Part shown: positions 53,290 to 61,441 of the stretch, in pieces | Numbering within the stretch: position 1 is the stretch's first letter | Layout of the letters: each line of letters opens with the position of its first letter | NCBI GenBank assembly: GCA_910588205.1 | Contig: CAJUQK010000003.1 | Span: 1-64,000 of the forward strand | Reading direction: 5' to 3' | Length of the DNA stretch: 64,000 nucleotides | Source: an uncultured Eggerthellaceae bacterium | Lineage (GTDB): Bacteria > Actinomycetota > Coriobacteriia > Coriobacteriales > Eggerthellaceae | The notes under the pieces: model-generated | What the model saw: the letters and a program-made list of their open reading frames with translations, nothing else | What the model was told of the DNA's origin: nothing | Database searches by the model: none | Position numbers and translations under genes: made by a program

Positions 53290-54570
53290 ATGATGCCAAC
53301 CGCATCCACAAGAAGGAGGACGAGGCGCGAGCCTCCGCAGAGCGAGTCGCTCTTCCAGTTCTGCAGACACTGCGGAAACCAGTTCGAGCCCAACAGTACG
53401 CCTGTCGCGGACGTCTGCCAAGACTGCATCGACATGCTCTATTTCCGCTGCGACGAGTGTGAAGCCTATCACGACATCGACACCGCGCTCACGAGCACTT
53501 CCGGGCGCGTGCTGTGCGCATCGTGCGCCGAGGAGCACACGTTCGTCTGCCTCGACTGCGGATGCCGTTACGAGCTTTCGAGCCACGAGCGCCATCACGA
53601 CCGCTCGGGACGCACCATCTGCGATTTGTGCGTGACGAACTATTCGCGTTGCGATTGCTGCGGAGGGCTTCTGCTAAACGGTGACCTGCAGCAGAGCGCC
53701 GACGGTCGCTTCTGCTGGTCGTGCATGGCCTACAACTCGGGTCGGGCGATCATGTCCTACAGCTTCAAGCCGGAACCCGTCTTCCACGATGCCGAGGGAT
53801 GTGAGCCGACCGGGCTCTACCTCGGGGTCGAGCTTGAGATGGACTACGGCGACGCCGAGGCGGCGGCGAAGAGGATTTCGGAGGAATACGGGCAGAAGCT
53901 GCTCTACTTCAAGCACGACGGCAGCCTCGATGAAGGCTGCGAGCTCGTCACCCATCCCATGAGCCCCGAGTACATGATGTCGGATACGGGCAAGGCGATG
54001 TGGCGCGGTATCTGCGCCTCGGCGCTCGCCGAGGGAATGAGAAGCCACGACACAGACACCTGCGGGTTCCATGTCCACGTCAGCCGCGACTTCTTCGGGG
54101 CGAACCAGACATCCCAGGAGCTCACCGAGCTCAAGCTCATCGAGACCGTCGACCGCCTCTTCGAGCCCATCGTCATCTTCTCCCGCCGCAAGCGCCACAA
54201 CATCGACCGGTGGGCGCCCAAGTGCAACGCGCCAAAAGAGGACGCAGGCTGGGTCAAGAAGGCCCAGCGGGTGAGCTGCTTCGCCAAGCGCGACCGCTAC
54301 CACGCGATCAACGTCACCAACACGCACACCATCGAGTTCCGACTCTTCCGCGGCACGCTCAAGGCCGACACGATCCTTGCCACCCTGCAGTTCGTCACAG
54401 GGCTCTGTCATCTCGTCAAATCCTCCAACCCCTCGCAGATGGACCGCTTCTGCTGGTACGACCTGGCGGACGCGGTGATGGAGGCATGCCCCGTGGATAC
54501 GACGGAGCTTCACAACTACCTGATCGAGCGCGAGCTCATCGTCCCGGAAGGAGATTTCCAATGTGCATAA
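53290..54570 (+). CDS. Amidoligase-family enzyme with N-terminal zinc ribbons
   Basis: The 426-residue product starts with about 150 residues of Cys-rich ribbons (several CxxC pairs). The rest is an amidoligase domain of the glutamine synthetase-like COOH-NH2 ligase class. Key segments are LGVELEMDYG, KHDGSLDEGCELVTHPM, CGFHVHVS and HTIEFRLFRGT. Such enzymes join an amine to a carboxylate using ATP. It overlaps the next gene, an Ntn-type amidotransferase-like protein, which could supply ammonia or cleave the product. The pair lies behind leader copy 3. The substrate is unknown. Confidence 0.88.
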   Translation: MMPTASTRRRTRREPPQSESLFQFCRHCGNQFEPNSTPVADVCQDCIDMLYFRCDECEAYHDIDTALTSTSGRVLCASCAEEHTFVCLDCGCRYELSSHERHHDRSGRTICDLCVTNYSRCDCCGGLLLNGDLQQSADGRFCWSCMAYNSGRAIMSYSFKPEPVFHDAEGCEPTGLYLGVELEMDYGDAEAAAKRISEEYGQKLLYFKHDGSLDEGCELVTHPMSPEYMMSDTGKAMWRGICASALAEGMRSHDTDTCGFHVHVSRDFFGANQTSQELTELKLIETVDRLFEPIVIFSRRKRHNIDRWAPKCNAPKEDAGWVKKAQRVSCFAKRDRYHAINVTNTHTIEFRLFRGTLKADTILATLQFVTGLCHLVKSSNPSQMDRFCWYDLADAVMEACPVDTTELHNYLIERELIVPEGDFQCA

Positions 54571-55346
54571 TCGTCTACAAGCCGCAAGGCAAACAGCTCC
54601 CAAGCACCGACACGCTTCGCGCCTGCTGGGACAACAATCCCGACGGCGCGGGCATCATGTGGGCCGCAAGCGACCATGTGAGCATCCGCAAGGGCTTCAT
54701 GGCCTGGCCTGACTTCCTAGAAGCGCTCGATGAGGTCACATCCTCCATCGACGTGGAGGATACGCCCATGGCGCTCCATTTCCGCATCGCCACCCACGGC
54801 GCTGTCGTGCCTGGTTGCTGCCACCCATTCGCCGTGAAGGGCAGCTTCGCCAAGATGCGCGCCACCAAGATCGATGCCAGCGTGGGATTCATGCATAACG
54901 GGACTCTCTCCGGCCTTCAGACCGATGACGCCACTTCCGATAGCATGGCGTTCGCCAAGTCGGTGCTCGTGCCGCTCAAGGCGATGTCGAATGACTTCCT
55001 CGGAGACAAGCGCGCCCTGCGCATCATCGAAGGATCAACCCAGGGCTCCCGCTTCCTGCTGATGTCCAAGAACGGCACCGTTCGTCTTTTCGGCAACTGG
55101 GTGGAAGATCACGGCATCCTTTACTCCAACGGCAACTTCAAGCCGCGCTTCGCCTACGAACCGACGCTCTTCAGCAATTCGGCCTATGACGCTTGGGCGG
55201 CATTCGCCAATCTTGACGATGACCTTACTCGTTACGGGATGTTCGAGGCCTGCAAGGACTGCCCGATGATCCTCGAATGCGCAGAGTACCTGCCCGTCTG
55301 CACCGATGAGGTCCAGGCATCCGAGATGGTTGCGTGCTACACGTGA
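54561..55346 (+). CDS. Class II glutamine amidotransferase-like (Ntn) protein
   Basis: The 261-residue product exposes Cys2 (MCIIVYKP) and has NPDGAGIMW, HFRIATHG and GFMHNGTL segments, which match the glutaminase fold of class II amidotransferases. A CKDC...C cluster sits near the C-terminus. GGAAGGAG precedes the ATG, which lies inside the end of the amidoligase gene (10-nt overlap), so the two are co-translated. Known amidoligase loci pair with such Ntn proteins. Confidence 0.87.
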   Translation: MCIIVYKPQGKQLPSTDTLRACWDNNPDGAGIMWAASDHVSIRKGFMAWPDFLEALDEVTSSIDVEDTPMALHFRIATHGAVVPGCCHPFAVKGSFAKMRATKIDASVGFMHNGTLSGLQTDDATSDSMAFAKSVLVPLKAMSNDFLGDKRALRIIEGSTQGSRFLLMSKNGTVRLFGNWVEDHGILYSNGNFKPRFAYEPTLFSNSAYDAWAAFANLDDDLTRYGMFEACKDCPMILECAEYLPVCTDEVQASEMVACYT

Positions 55347-55348
55347 GC

Positions 55349-55371
55349 CGCTGGGACAATTTGTCTCAGCG
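55349..55371. repeat. Palindrome CTGGGACAA-T-TTGTCTCAG, copy 3
   Basis: An 11-bp dyad with one G-T pair starts two bases after the amidotransferase-like stop. It lies between this operon and the convergent defence-like block. Confidence 0.7.
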
Positions 55372-55381
55372 CATTGCGTTG

Positions 55382-55774
55382 CTATTGCTTTTCGCACAAA
55401 TTCCGTATCACTTTCTCAACGGCTCCTTTTGCTGTGCCTTGTTTGATGAGTCCTTCTTTGGCGACAGCGGCGATGCTGATGTCTTCTCCGTCGAGTTTCA
55501 GTGCCAAGAGGGCGTAATTCATGTTGGCTACACCAGCTCTCACAACCGCGATATAGCTTTTCTCGTCATCCGATTGTTCGAGCACTTTGCCAGACTTCAT
55601 GAGAGCCTCGGCCAAAAGTTTGCCGCCGCAACTATTCAAATGAATCTCGTCAAAAACCTCGGCTTCAATCAGCTTCACAATGCTCTTCTCGGTTATCGCG
55701 AACCCATAGTCTGCGCCGTATTGATGAAGTGCCCTCGTGAGCTCCTTGTTCAGTTCGGCTTTATTCGTTGCCAT
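55382..55774 (-). CDS. Small partner protein of the membrane nuclease-like gene
   Basis: A 130-residue soluble helical protein with no signal peptide. It overlaps the stop of the large upstream gene by 14 nt, so the two are translationally coupled. GAGAGG lies seven bases before the ATG at 55774. Coupling suggests an accessory or immunity role. No family is recognised. Confidence 0.7.
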   Translation of the reverse strand: MATNKAELNKELTRALHQYGADYGFAITEKSIVKLIEAEVFDEIHLNSCGGKLLAEALMKSGKVLEQSDDEKSYIAVVRAGVANMNYALLALKLDGEDISIAAVAKEGLIKQGTAKGAVEKVIRNLCEKQ

Positions 55775-57659
55775 CATTCATCCTCTCGGCAATGTCCATA
55801 AGAGCGGAGTCGATGCCCTTTTCCATTAGCTGTTCACTGGGGATTCCTATTCTTACCCTGTTCTTTGTTTGCTCTCGCGCCAGAGGCTCGATTATGTCTT
55901 TCGCGAATGCGTATCTATCGCCGCTAGCATGCATCCGTTTCAACGACTTATCGTTCAGCTTCCCCACCAACTCGTCAGACACTTTCTCGGCCTCATCCTG
56001 ATTCAATAGGTATTCCTCGCAGACATCGAGGAAGGCCGCTTGGATAAGCTCCATCATCTTCTCTGCATCCGAGTCAACGAACCTTCCTGTAATCTTATCG
56101 ACAAGGAATCCCGCACCGCCGCCAGCGACAATAGACCCGATGAAGCCGCCAACCACGGTTCCAACACCTGGCATTATCAAGGAGCCTACCGCAGAGCCCC
56201 CAACCCATCCCGCCGTTCCTCCTGCAACAGTTGATGATGTCTTCACGAAATTCGTCGCCATCTGCTTGCCGGAGATTCGTCCCCTGACAATATCCGTCAC
56301 ATCGAAAAGAGTCAGAACCGCTGTGGTTACGGCAGCAGATATGGCATTGCCCTTTAGGAGCTTAGCGGCGCTGTTTATCGCAGCCGCACCTGAGACGCTA
56401 GATCCGCTCCTGAAGGCGTTCGCAACGACTGCATAGGCTTTCGGCCCCATCGCCTTTGCGAGAGCCTGGAATCCAGGGTTGAGCATGGCGTTGATGCTTG
56501 ATTTGGCGATCTGGCTCGAAATGACAGACGCAACAAGGGCAGTACCTCCGACCTTGATTCCGCTGAACGCCGCATTCTTTAAAGCTAGTTTTGGCTCATC
56601 ACCATTCCACAGGCTGACTGCAAGGGTGATTGCGGCGCTTACGCCAAAAGCGGATAGCGATATCACCGCGCCCGACTTAACATCGTATATTACAGAGTCT
56701 ACATTCCCTGCCTTTGCGATGTTTTTTGCCTGGTTATAGGTGAAGTTGCCCTGCTTGATTATGTTTTTTGCCTCGTTTGGATCGGTAATGCCTGGAACTT
56801 GGTTGTTCTGGATTTTTTTCGCCATCGTCGCGACCGCGTCATCGTAATTGTCCAAGGCGACCTCAATGATCATGGGCTTGCCTGAAGCATCAAGATAGCG
56901 AAAAGCTCCGCTGCCATTACTCTCAAAACAGGCATTTACGCTCGCCTTGCCAGATATGCAATACTTCGATTGAATCCACGTTGTCGTTCCATCGGGGTTG
57001 ACTATCGCCCTATCGGGACCATTCTTAATATTGTTGTCGCCGACTATACGCGCCTTCTTGCCATGGAGACGATCTTCAAGGTTGTTCGCCCGCTCAGCAG
57101 CGAAACCGTGCCCCTGCCTTGAGTGAAACCGCTCTTCGTCGAATATCTTGTTAGCAGTCCCTCTGCTTCCAACTGCGAATCCTCCCGCTTCGTCAAAAGC
57201 GCTGGCCTGTTCGCCCGACTTAAGATTCGCATCCATGTAAGCGTCACATATCTCGATGCGGGCACATCGTAATTTGTTGAACATCACCGCCAGAGACCTA
57301 CAATCGAGAGCGTTGCTCTCCCATGTAAAGTCTGAGCCATCTCGGAACCTTAGCTTGATTCCGACAAACTCTTCTTTCGATTTCCTTGCGACAATCCCGT
57401 TTATCTCGTCGTACCAAACCTTTACAGGCTTTTTTGGAAATCCGAAGAAATAGGCTTTCGTTTCGCAGACCAGTATCCCTGCTGAGGAGTTAGAATGTCG
57501 CGACACATCGATAAATCCTACAACGCGGCTCCAGTCCACCGAATGCGCATGCTCCTTTAGTCGTTTCGTCAAAGCCTCCTTCACAGGCTCAATGTCAACG
57601 ACGAAGACCGCATCCTTCTCCGCGTTGCAAGTCGAACAACTATAGAATGCCTCCAGCAT
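55761..57659 (-). CDS. Large membrane-associated protein with nuclease-like segment
   Basis: The 632-residue product has three parts. Residues 1-145 start with a CSTC knuckle and resemble a PH-like or Bph-type domain. Residues 180-290 carry conserved GFAAERANN, IVGDNN and GPDR then WIQSKYC; D216 with Q230-x-K232 resembles a PD-(D/E)xK nuclease core. Residues 330-560 are Gly/Ala/Val-rich hydrophobic helices with glycine-zipper character. I recall similar long proteins in many bacteria without known role. The start at 57659 is set by AAGGTGA eight bases upstream; earlier in-frame starts exist. G+C is lower than in neighbours, a sign of separate acquisition. Confidence 0.75.
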   Translation of the reverse strand: MLEAFYSCSTCNAEKDAVFVVDIEPVKEALTKRLKEHAHSVDWSRVVGFIDVSRHSNSSAGILVCETKAYFFGFPKKPVKVWYDEINGIVARKSKEEFVGIKLRFRDGSDFTWESNALDCRSLAVMFNKLRCARIEICDAYMDANLKSGEQASAFDEAGGFAVGSRGTANKIFDEERFHSRQGHGFAAERANNLEDRLHGKKARIVGDNNIKNGPDRAIVNPDGTTTWIQSKYCISGKASVNACFESNGSGAFRYLDASGKPMIIEVALDNYDDAVATMAKKIQNNQVPGITDPNEAKNIIKQGNFTYNQAKNIAKAGNVDSVIYDVKSGAVISLSAFGVSAAITLAVSLWNGDEPKLALKNAAFSGIKVGGTALVASVISSQIAKSSINAMLNPGFQALAKAMGPKAYAVVANAFRSGSSVSGAAAINSAAKLLKGNAISAAVTTAVLTLFDVTDIVRGRISGKQMATNFVKTSSTVAGGTAGWVGGSAVGSLIMPGVGTVVGGFIGSIVAGGGAGFLVDKITGRFVDSDAEKMMELIQAAFLDVCEEYLLNQDEAEKVSDELVGKLNDKSLKRMHASGDRYAFAKDIIEPLAREQTKNRVRIGIPSEQLMEKGIDSALMDIAERMNDGNE

Positions 57660-57781
57660 CTTTCGGTCACCTTGCATGTGCCGCTTTTCTCGCTTTCTCG
57701 TTATTTCGTCTCTCGCATATCCGATCACCTTGGATGCTCGGTGCGCCCCTTATAGAAGAGCCCGAATTCCTGTTTATTAGC

Positions 57782-59191
57782 TTATTGACCGCGGACAAGC
57801 CATCTTCCCGTCTTGTCGGACCCTTCCCTTGAAATCACTCCCAGCTCTTTTAGCTTTCGGACGATTCTCTGAACAGAACGCTCTGTGATGCCGCACTCTG
57901 CAGCTATATCAGATGCAGTAATCGAGGGATCACGCATAATGATGTCGAGCACCTGTTTCTGACGGGAGGTTATGGGGGGAAGCTTATTTACCCCGACATT
58001 TACCCCGACATTTACCCCGACATCACCGTTGCCATTTGTCGGAGTATCCACGGTCAAACTTTGCCCGAAGGCATCATTGCGATGGAAGATGAGATTCGTC
58101 CCGCTTGGCGCGCGCACGTATTCAACCTCAATGGATGCCTCATCGCACAGATCCTTGATGCGCTTTATGCCCGTACCGAACGCCTCGATGTCACCAGAGC
58201 GGTACAGCGTCCTGGAGATGAGAGGATTTCGCGTTATGGAGGATTTATTCTCTCCCGAGAGGTGGCTCTCGGGATCTTGCCCCTCGATGAACCATCCGGG
58301 ACTCAAGACCTCAACGGCATCATTGTAGATGTCCACGACCACCGCATCTATGGTCTGCCAGTCACGATGGGCGAAGGCGTTCATAAGCGCCTCGCGCAGA
58401 GCATCCCTGGGGATCTCAGAATAGACGGGGCTTGCCCCTGCCGTGAAGGTATCCACCCTGTTGCGCGTGTTGGTGATGATAAACCATTCGGCTTTGTCAA
58501 CAAGGTCGAAGAAAACGCCCGCTTCCTGCTTGAGATCGAGTATGTCGGTCCTGGCATGCGAGGCAAGAATACCCATCTTCAAACCGGTATAGCGCGATGG
58601 GCAGAAGAGCACGACTGCGGCGTTCAGGAGATTGTCGCCAGCGAGCAGTCCCAAGCGTTCAAGCGCATCTTTAGCATCTGTGAACTCGAATGGTATTCTT
58701 CCCTTCTTGCGCCCTCGTTCTATGAACTTGCGAAGCGTTTCCTCGTCAACATCTGCGATGGCCTTGTCGGAGACGCGGCCATCCCAGGGGTTGATGCGGT
58801 TCTCAGCCTCCCTGAACTGCGCGCGCAGCTCCTCGGGGCGCATAAGCACGTCCTCGTCCGCGACCCGGATGCGATACTTGCCGCCGCAAGAGTAGGGAGC
58901 GCTCGCGCCCTCGAAGGCGACCTTCACATAATCTTTTCCATCCGGCGTCTTCTCATGCGTCACCGATGGATAGATGGAGGGCTCGATGTGGTTGCCGATG
59001 GCCTGGCTGATCTCGCGAAGCGTGGATTCGGAAACATCTTGCCCGCACACCTCGCCGTCCTTGCGCACGCCGAAGTACAGCTCGCCGGAGCCGTGCTTGT
59101 TCAAGATCGCGGCGATGGATGCCACGCCCTCTTTAAGCTCGGAGGTCGATTTCTTGAACTCCCTTTGCTCGTCTTCGTGTCCCAGATTCAT
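57782..59191 (-). CDS. AlbA_2/Schlafen-type ATP-binding transcriptional regulator-like protein
   Basis: The 469-residue product starts with an AlbA_2 (Schlafen-like) domain: EDEQREFKKSTSELKEGVASIAAILNKHG-type opening, then GVRKDGEVCGQ. The middle has a GHKL-like ATPase segment (ALREALMNAFAHRDW, FGTGIKRIKDLC). A GVNVGVNVGVN linker from three 12-nt repeats (57986-58021) leads to a winged helix. Such proteins occur in defence islands and as regulators. The gene lies 19 nt after the XRE gene. Confidence 0.87.
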   Translation of the reverse strand: MNLGHEDEQREFKKSTSELKEGVASIAAILNKHGSGELYFGVRKDGEVCGQDVSESTLREISQAIGNHIEPSIYPSVTHEKTPDGKDYVKVAFEGASAPYSCGGKYRIRVADEDVLMRPEELRAQFREAENRINPWDGRVSDKAIADVDEETLRKFIERGRKKGRIPFEFTDAKDALERLGLLAGDNLLNAAVVLFCPSRYTGLKMGILASHARTDILDLKQEAGVFFDLVDKAEWFIITNTRNRVDTFTAGASPVYSEIPRDALREALMNAFAHRDWQTIDAVVVDIYNDAVEVLSPGWFIEGQDPESHLSGENKSSITRNPLISRTLYRSGDIEAFGTGIKRIKDLCDEASIEVEYVRAPSGTNLIFHRNDAFGQSLTVDTPTNGNGDVGVNVGVNVGVNKLPPITSRQKQVLDIIMRDPSITASDIAAECGITERSVQRIVRKLKELGVISREGSDKTGRWLVRGQ

Positions 59192-59210
59192 GGCGCCAGT
59201 CCTGCCTTGC

Positions 59211-59651
59211 CTAGTCGTCTTCCTCTATGCCGAACGATCCCCGCCAAATGGCGTACTCGTATTCAGGGAGCGTGCCGCTCTTCATGGCCTCGCGCTGCTC
59301 GGCCCACTTCTCCAGCGCCATCTCCAACTTGGGCGCATGGGGGGCACTCGGATCCACTGCTATCGCCACGGCGGAACCTATGCGCACGGGCTCTATGCCG
59401 AATCCTTGCTCCTCCATCTGAAAGAGCACCTCAAGCACGTCCTGCACGGAGTCGAGATGCCTATCCTCCAGCGATTGCACGGTAACATCAAGTGCATCGG
59501 CTATGGCGGCGATCGTCTGCCCATTGGGATCTCGATATCCCGACTCGTAGTTCGCTATCGCGCTCTTGGTCTTGCCTATGCGCTCTGCGAGCTGGCGCTG
59601 CGTGACCTTGGCAGCCTTGCGCGCCCGCTCGATTCTCTCGCCCGTCTTCAA
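59211..59651 (-). CDS. XRE family transcriptional regulator
   Basis: The 146-residue product has a helix-turn-helix at residues 3-57 (ERIERARKAAKVTQRQLAERIGKTKSAIANYESG). The C-terminal part is acidic and unassigned. I prefer a TTG start at 59651 with AGAGGTG about eight bases upstream, which gives the usual HTH beginning; ATGs at 59693 and 59741 are possible but lack good ribosome sites. It heads the inverted block with the AlbA_2 gene and may control it. Confidence 0.78.
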   Translation of the reverse strand: MKTGERIERARKAAKVTQRQLAERIGKTKSAIANYESGYRDPNGQTIAAIADALDVTVQSLEDRHLDSVQDVLEVLFQMEEQGFGIEPVRIGSAVAIAVDPSAPHAPKLEMALEKWAEQREAMKSGTLPEYEYAIWRGSFGIEEDD

Positions 59652-59859
59652 AAGGATCGCACCTCTTCGCCCTTTCCGAATGCTCTTGTCCATTATCGCA
59701 CATTGAGTCACGCTCACGTGTACCCTTATCCGAAAGTACATGCACCTATCGAAAACCGCTCATCAGCTCGGCCGTCATCGCCTCCTTCATCCGCGCCCCC
59801 CGCAGGCTGACCCTGCCGCGCCTTTGAAGCGCAGCTACGCACAGAGCCCCAGCGCCCCC

Positions 59860-59982
59860 GCAAGGGCCGCGATCTTTTTCAAAACTTTTCCTGGGGGAAT
59901 CCGAGCCTTCGGGCACGGGAAAACTTTCGAAAAAGAGCGCCACCGGCAAGTCAAGGAGATGCGGCTTCGCTTCCTCCCTTGC
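59860..59982 (+). promoter_or_regulatory. Repeated structured leader element, copy 4
   Basis: GCAAGGG (59860-59866) pairs perfectly with CCCTTGC (59976-59982). This copy is longer (123 nt) and more diverged inside, but keeps GGCCGCGA, AAAACTTTTC and CTTCGCTTCCTCCCTTGC. The gene at 60064 starts 81 nt downstream. Confidence 0.6.
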
Positions 59983-60063
59983 AGGCGGCTGGACGCCTGT
60001 GCGGCACGCGCATCACAAGGCGCAGTCCACAGGGGACAGCCGCTATACCAAGGAGGTCGCAAG

Positions 60064-60504
60064 ATGGAAGATTTCAAGACAAAGGCTCTCGCCGCAGCCG
60101 AGCGGTACCTCGAACACAGGGGATACGCCCTCATCGAATCGTCTCCCGCGCTGCAAGACGCAAGCCTCACCGACATCGTAGCGAACGACGGCAACGCGCT
60201 CGTGTTCATAGAGGTGCTCGCCAAGGACAACGCAGCCACGGGCTTTCCCGAAGAAGCGGACAGCAAACGCATCCAGAAGACCAAGGAGATGGAAGCCATC
60301 CGTTGGCTTGAGCGCCAAGAAGGCAGGTACTGCGACATGGAGATCCGCTTCGACGTGGTGTCGCTCGTCGTCCTTGCGCCCGAGAGAGCCCTTATCAAGC
60401 ATCACGTCAATGTCATGATCGAATCCGCCCTCGCACCGAATCTTCCCTTCGAGCCCGCATGCCCGATCGGCGAAGAGCCCATGCTTGCCTGTGCGACCGC
60501 ATAG
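60064..60504 (+). CDS. YraN (UPF0102)-like nuclease-fold protein
   Basis: The 146-residue product resembles the YraN/UPF0102 family of PD-(D/E)xK fold: AAERYLEHRGYALIESS, then DIVANDG and LVFIEVLAKD, ending RFDVVSLVVL. The catalytic ExK is changed to E-V-L, so the lysine is missing and nuclease activity is doubtful. It may be a decoy or DNA-binding variant. GAGGTCGC precedes the ATG. It is the first gene behind leader copy 4. Confidence 0.82.
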   Translation: MEDFKTKALAAAERYLEHRGYALIESSPALQDASLTDIVANDGNALVFIEVLAKDNAATGFPEEADSKRIQKTKEMEAIRWLERQEGRYCDMEIRFDVVSLVVLAPERALIKHHVNVMIESALAPNLPFEPACPIGEEPMLACATA

Positions 60505-60530
60505 CGACCTTCCGGTCGCATACGGGTGCG

Positions 60531-60560
60531 AGCCCCTCGGCATTTTTCCCGAGGGGCTTT
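60531..60560 (+). terminator. Terminator after the YraN-like gene
   Basis: A 10-bp GC-rich stem (60531-60540 with 60549-60558) with a T-rich loop lies 26 nt past the stop. The following T-tract is short. Confidence 0.65.
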
Positions 60561-60568
60561 CGCAATAG

Positions 60569-60598
60569 TTCACGTATTCGTGTACTTTGGTGTATAAT
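60569..60598 (+). promoter_or_regulatory. parAB promoter
   Basis: TTCACG at 60569 and a perfect TATAAT at 60593 are 18 nt apart. The dyad CACG-TATT-CGTG overlaps the upstream half and could be an autoregulatory site. Confidence 0.55.
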
Positions 60599-60673
60599 GG
60601 AGGTGTAATACAAACCGTGGCAACACCTCCACTTCCACGTTTCGGGAGGAATGCCCCAAGCAAAGGATATGCG

Positions 60674-61441
60674 ATGAAAACCCTAGCTGTCAGCAACTAC
60701 AAGGGCGGCGTGGGCAAGACGACGACGGCCGTGAACCTGGCACACGTGTTCGCGGACGAGGGCATGAGAGTCCTCCTCGTCGACCTTGACCCGCAGGCTT
60801 CCGCCACCGATTTCTTCGGGCTCTACGACCGCGCCCAGCAAGACGGGTGCAGCTCCATCGACCTTCTCTACGGGCACGCATCCGTGGAGGATTCGGCTTA
60901 CAGAACCCACTGCCCAAGCATTGACATCGTTCCCTCAATCATCGAGCTTGTCGACCAAAACGAGCTTCTCCTGCACGAGCAAACGCTCAAGTTCGCCCTC
61001 GATGATGCAGACGGCGCCTACGACATAGCTATCATCGACTGCTCGCCTGTAATGAAGCGGCTGGCGTTCAACGCCTATGCGGCAGCAAGCGTAGGCGGTA
61101 TGGTGGTGATACCAGTGAAGCTGGATTCCTCCGTCATGAGGGGAACCGCGCTCACGGTGAACGCCATGCGCTCGGTCTCGGATGCTTTGCGCCTGCCGAT
61201 GCCCGCGTGGAAGATACTGCGCACCTGCGTTCCCGGCCGCACGACGAGAAGCGAGGCAACGGGCACCGCAGTGCTTGACAACTACTTCCCGGAAAACCAG
61301 TTCGAAACCGTCATCCATTCCTCAACCAAGGTGTGCGAGGGCTCATGGAGATGGAAGGCCGTAGTCGAGGCGTTCCCGGGCAGCAGGCCAGCACGGGATT
61401 ACCGCGCACTGGCGAAGGAGGTGCTCCATGAGCTCGGCTGA
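60674..61441 (+). CDS. parA: ParA partition ATPase
   Basis: The 255-residue protein has the deviant Walker A KGGVGKTT, then DLDPQASATDF and AIIDCSP of the ParA/Soj family. It drives segregation or positioning of DNA. AAAGGA lies six bases before the ATG at 60674. It overlaps parB by 14 nt. ParA/ParB in an integrative element may help keep an excised or replicating form. Confidence 0.94.
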   Translation: MKTLAVSNYKGGVGKTTTAVNLAHVFADEGMRVLLVDLDPQASATDFFGLYDRAQQDGCSSIDLLYGHASVEDSAYRTHCPSIDIVPSIIELVDQNELLLHEQTLKFALDDADGAYDIAIIDCSPVMKRLAFNAYAAASVGGMVVIPVKLDSSVMRGTALTVNAMRSVSDALRLPMPAWKILRTCVPGRTTRSEATGTAVLDNYFPENQFETVIHSSTKVCEGSWRWKAVVEAFPGSRPARDYRALAKEVLHELG

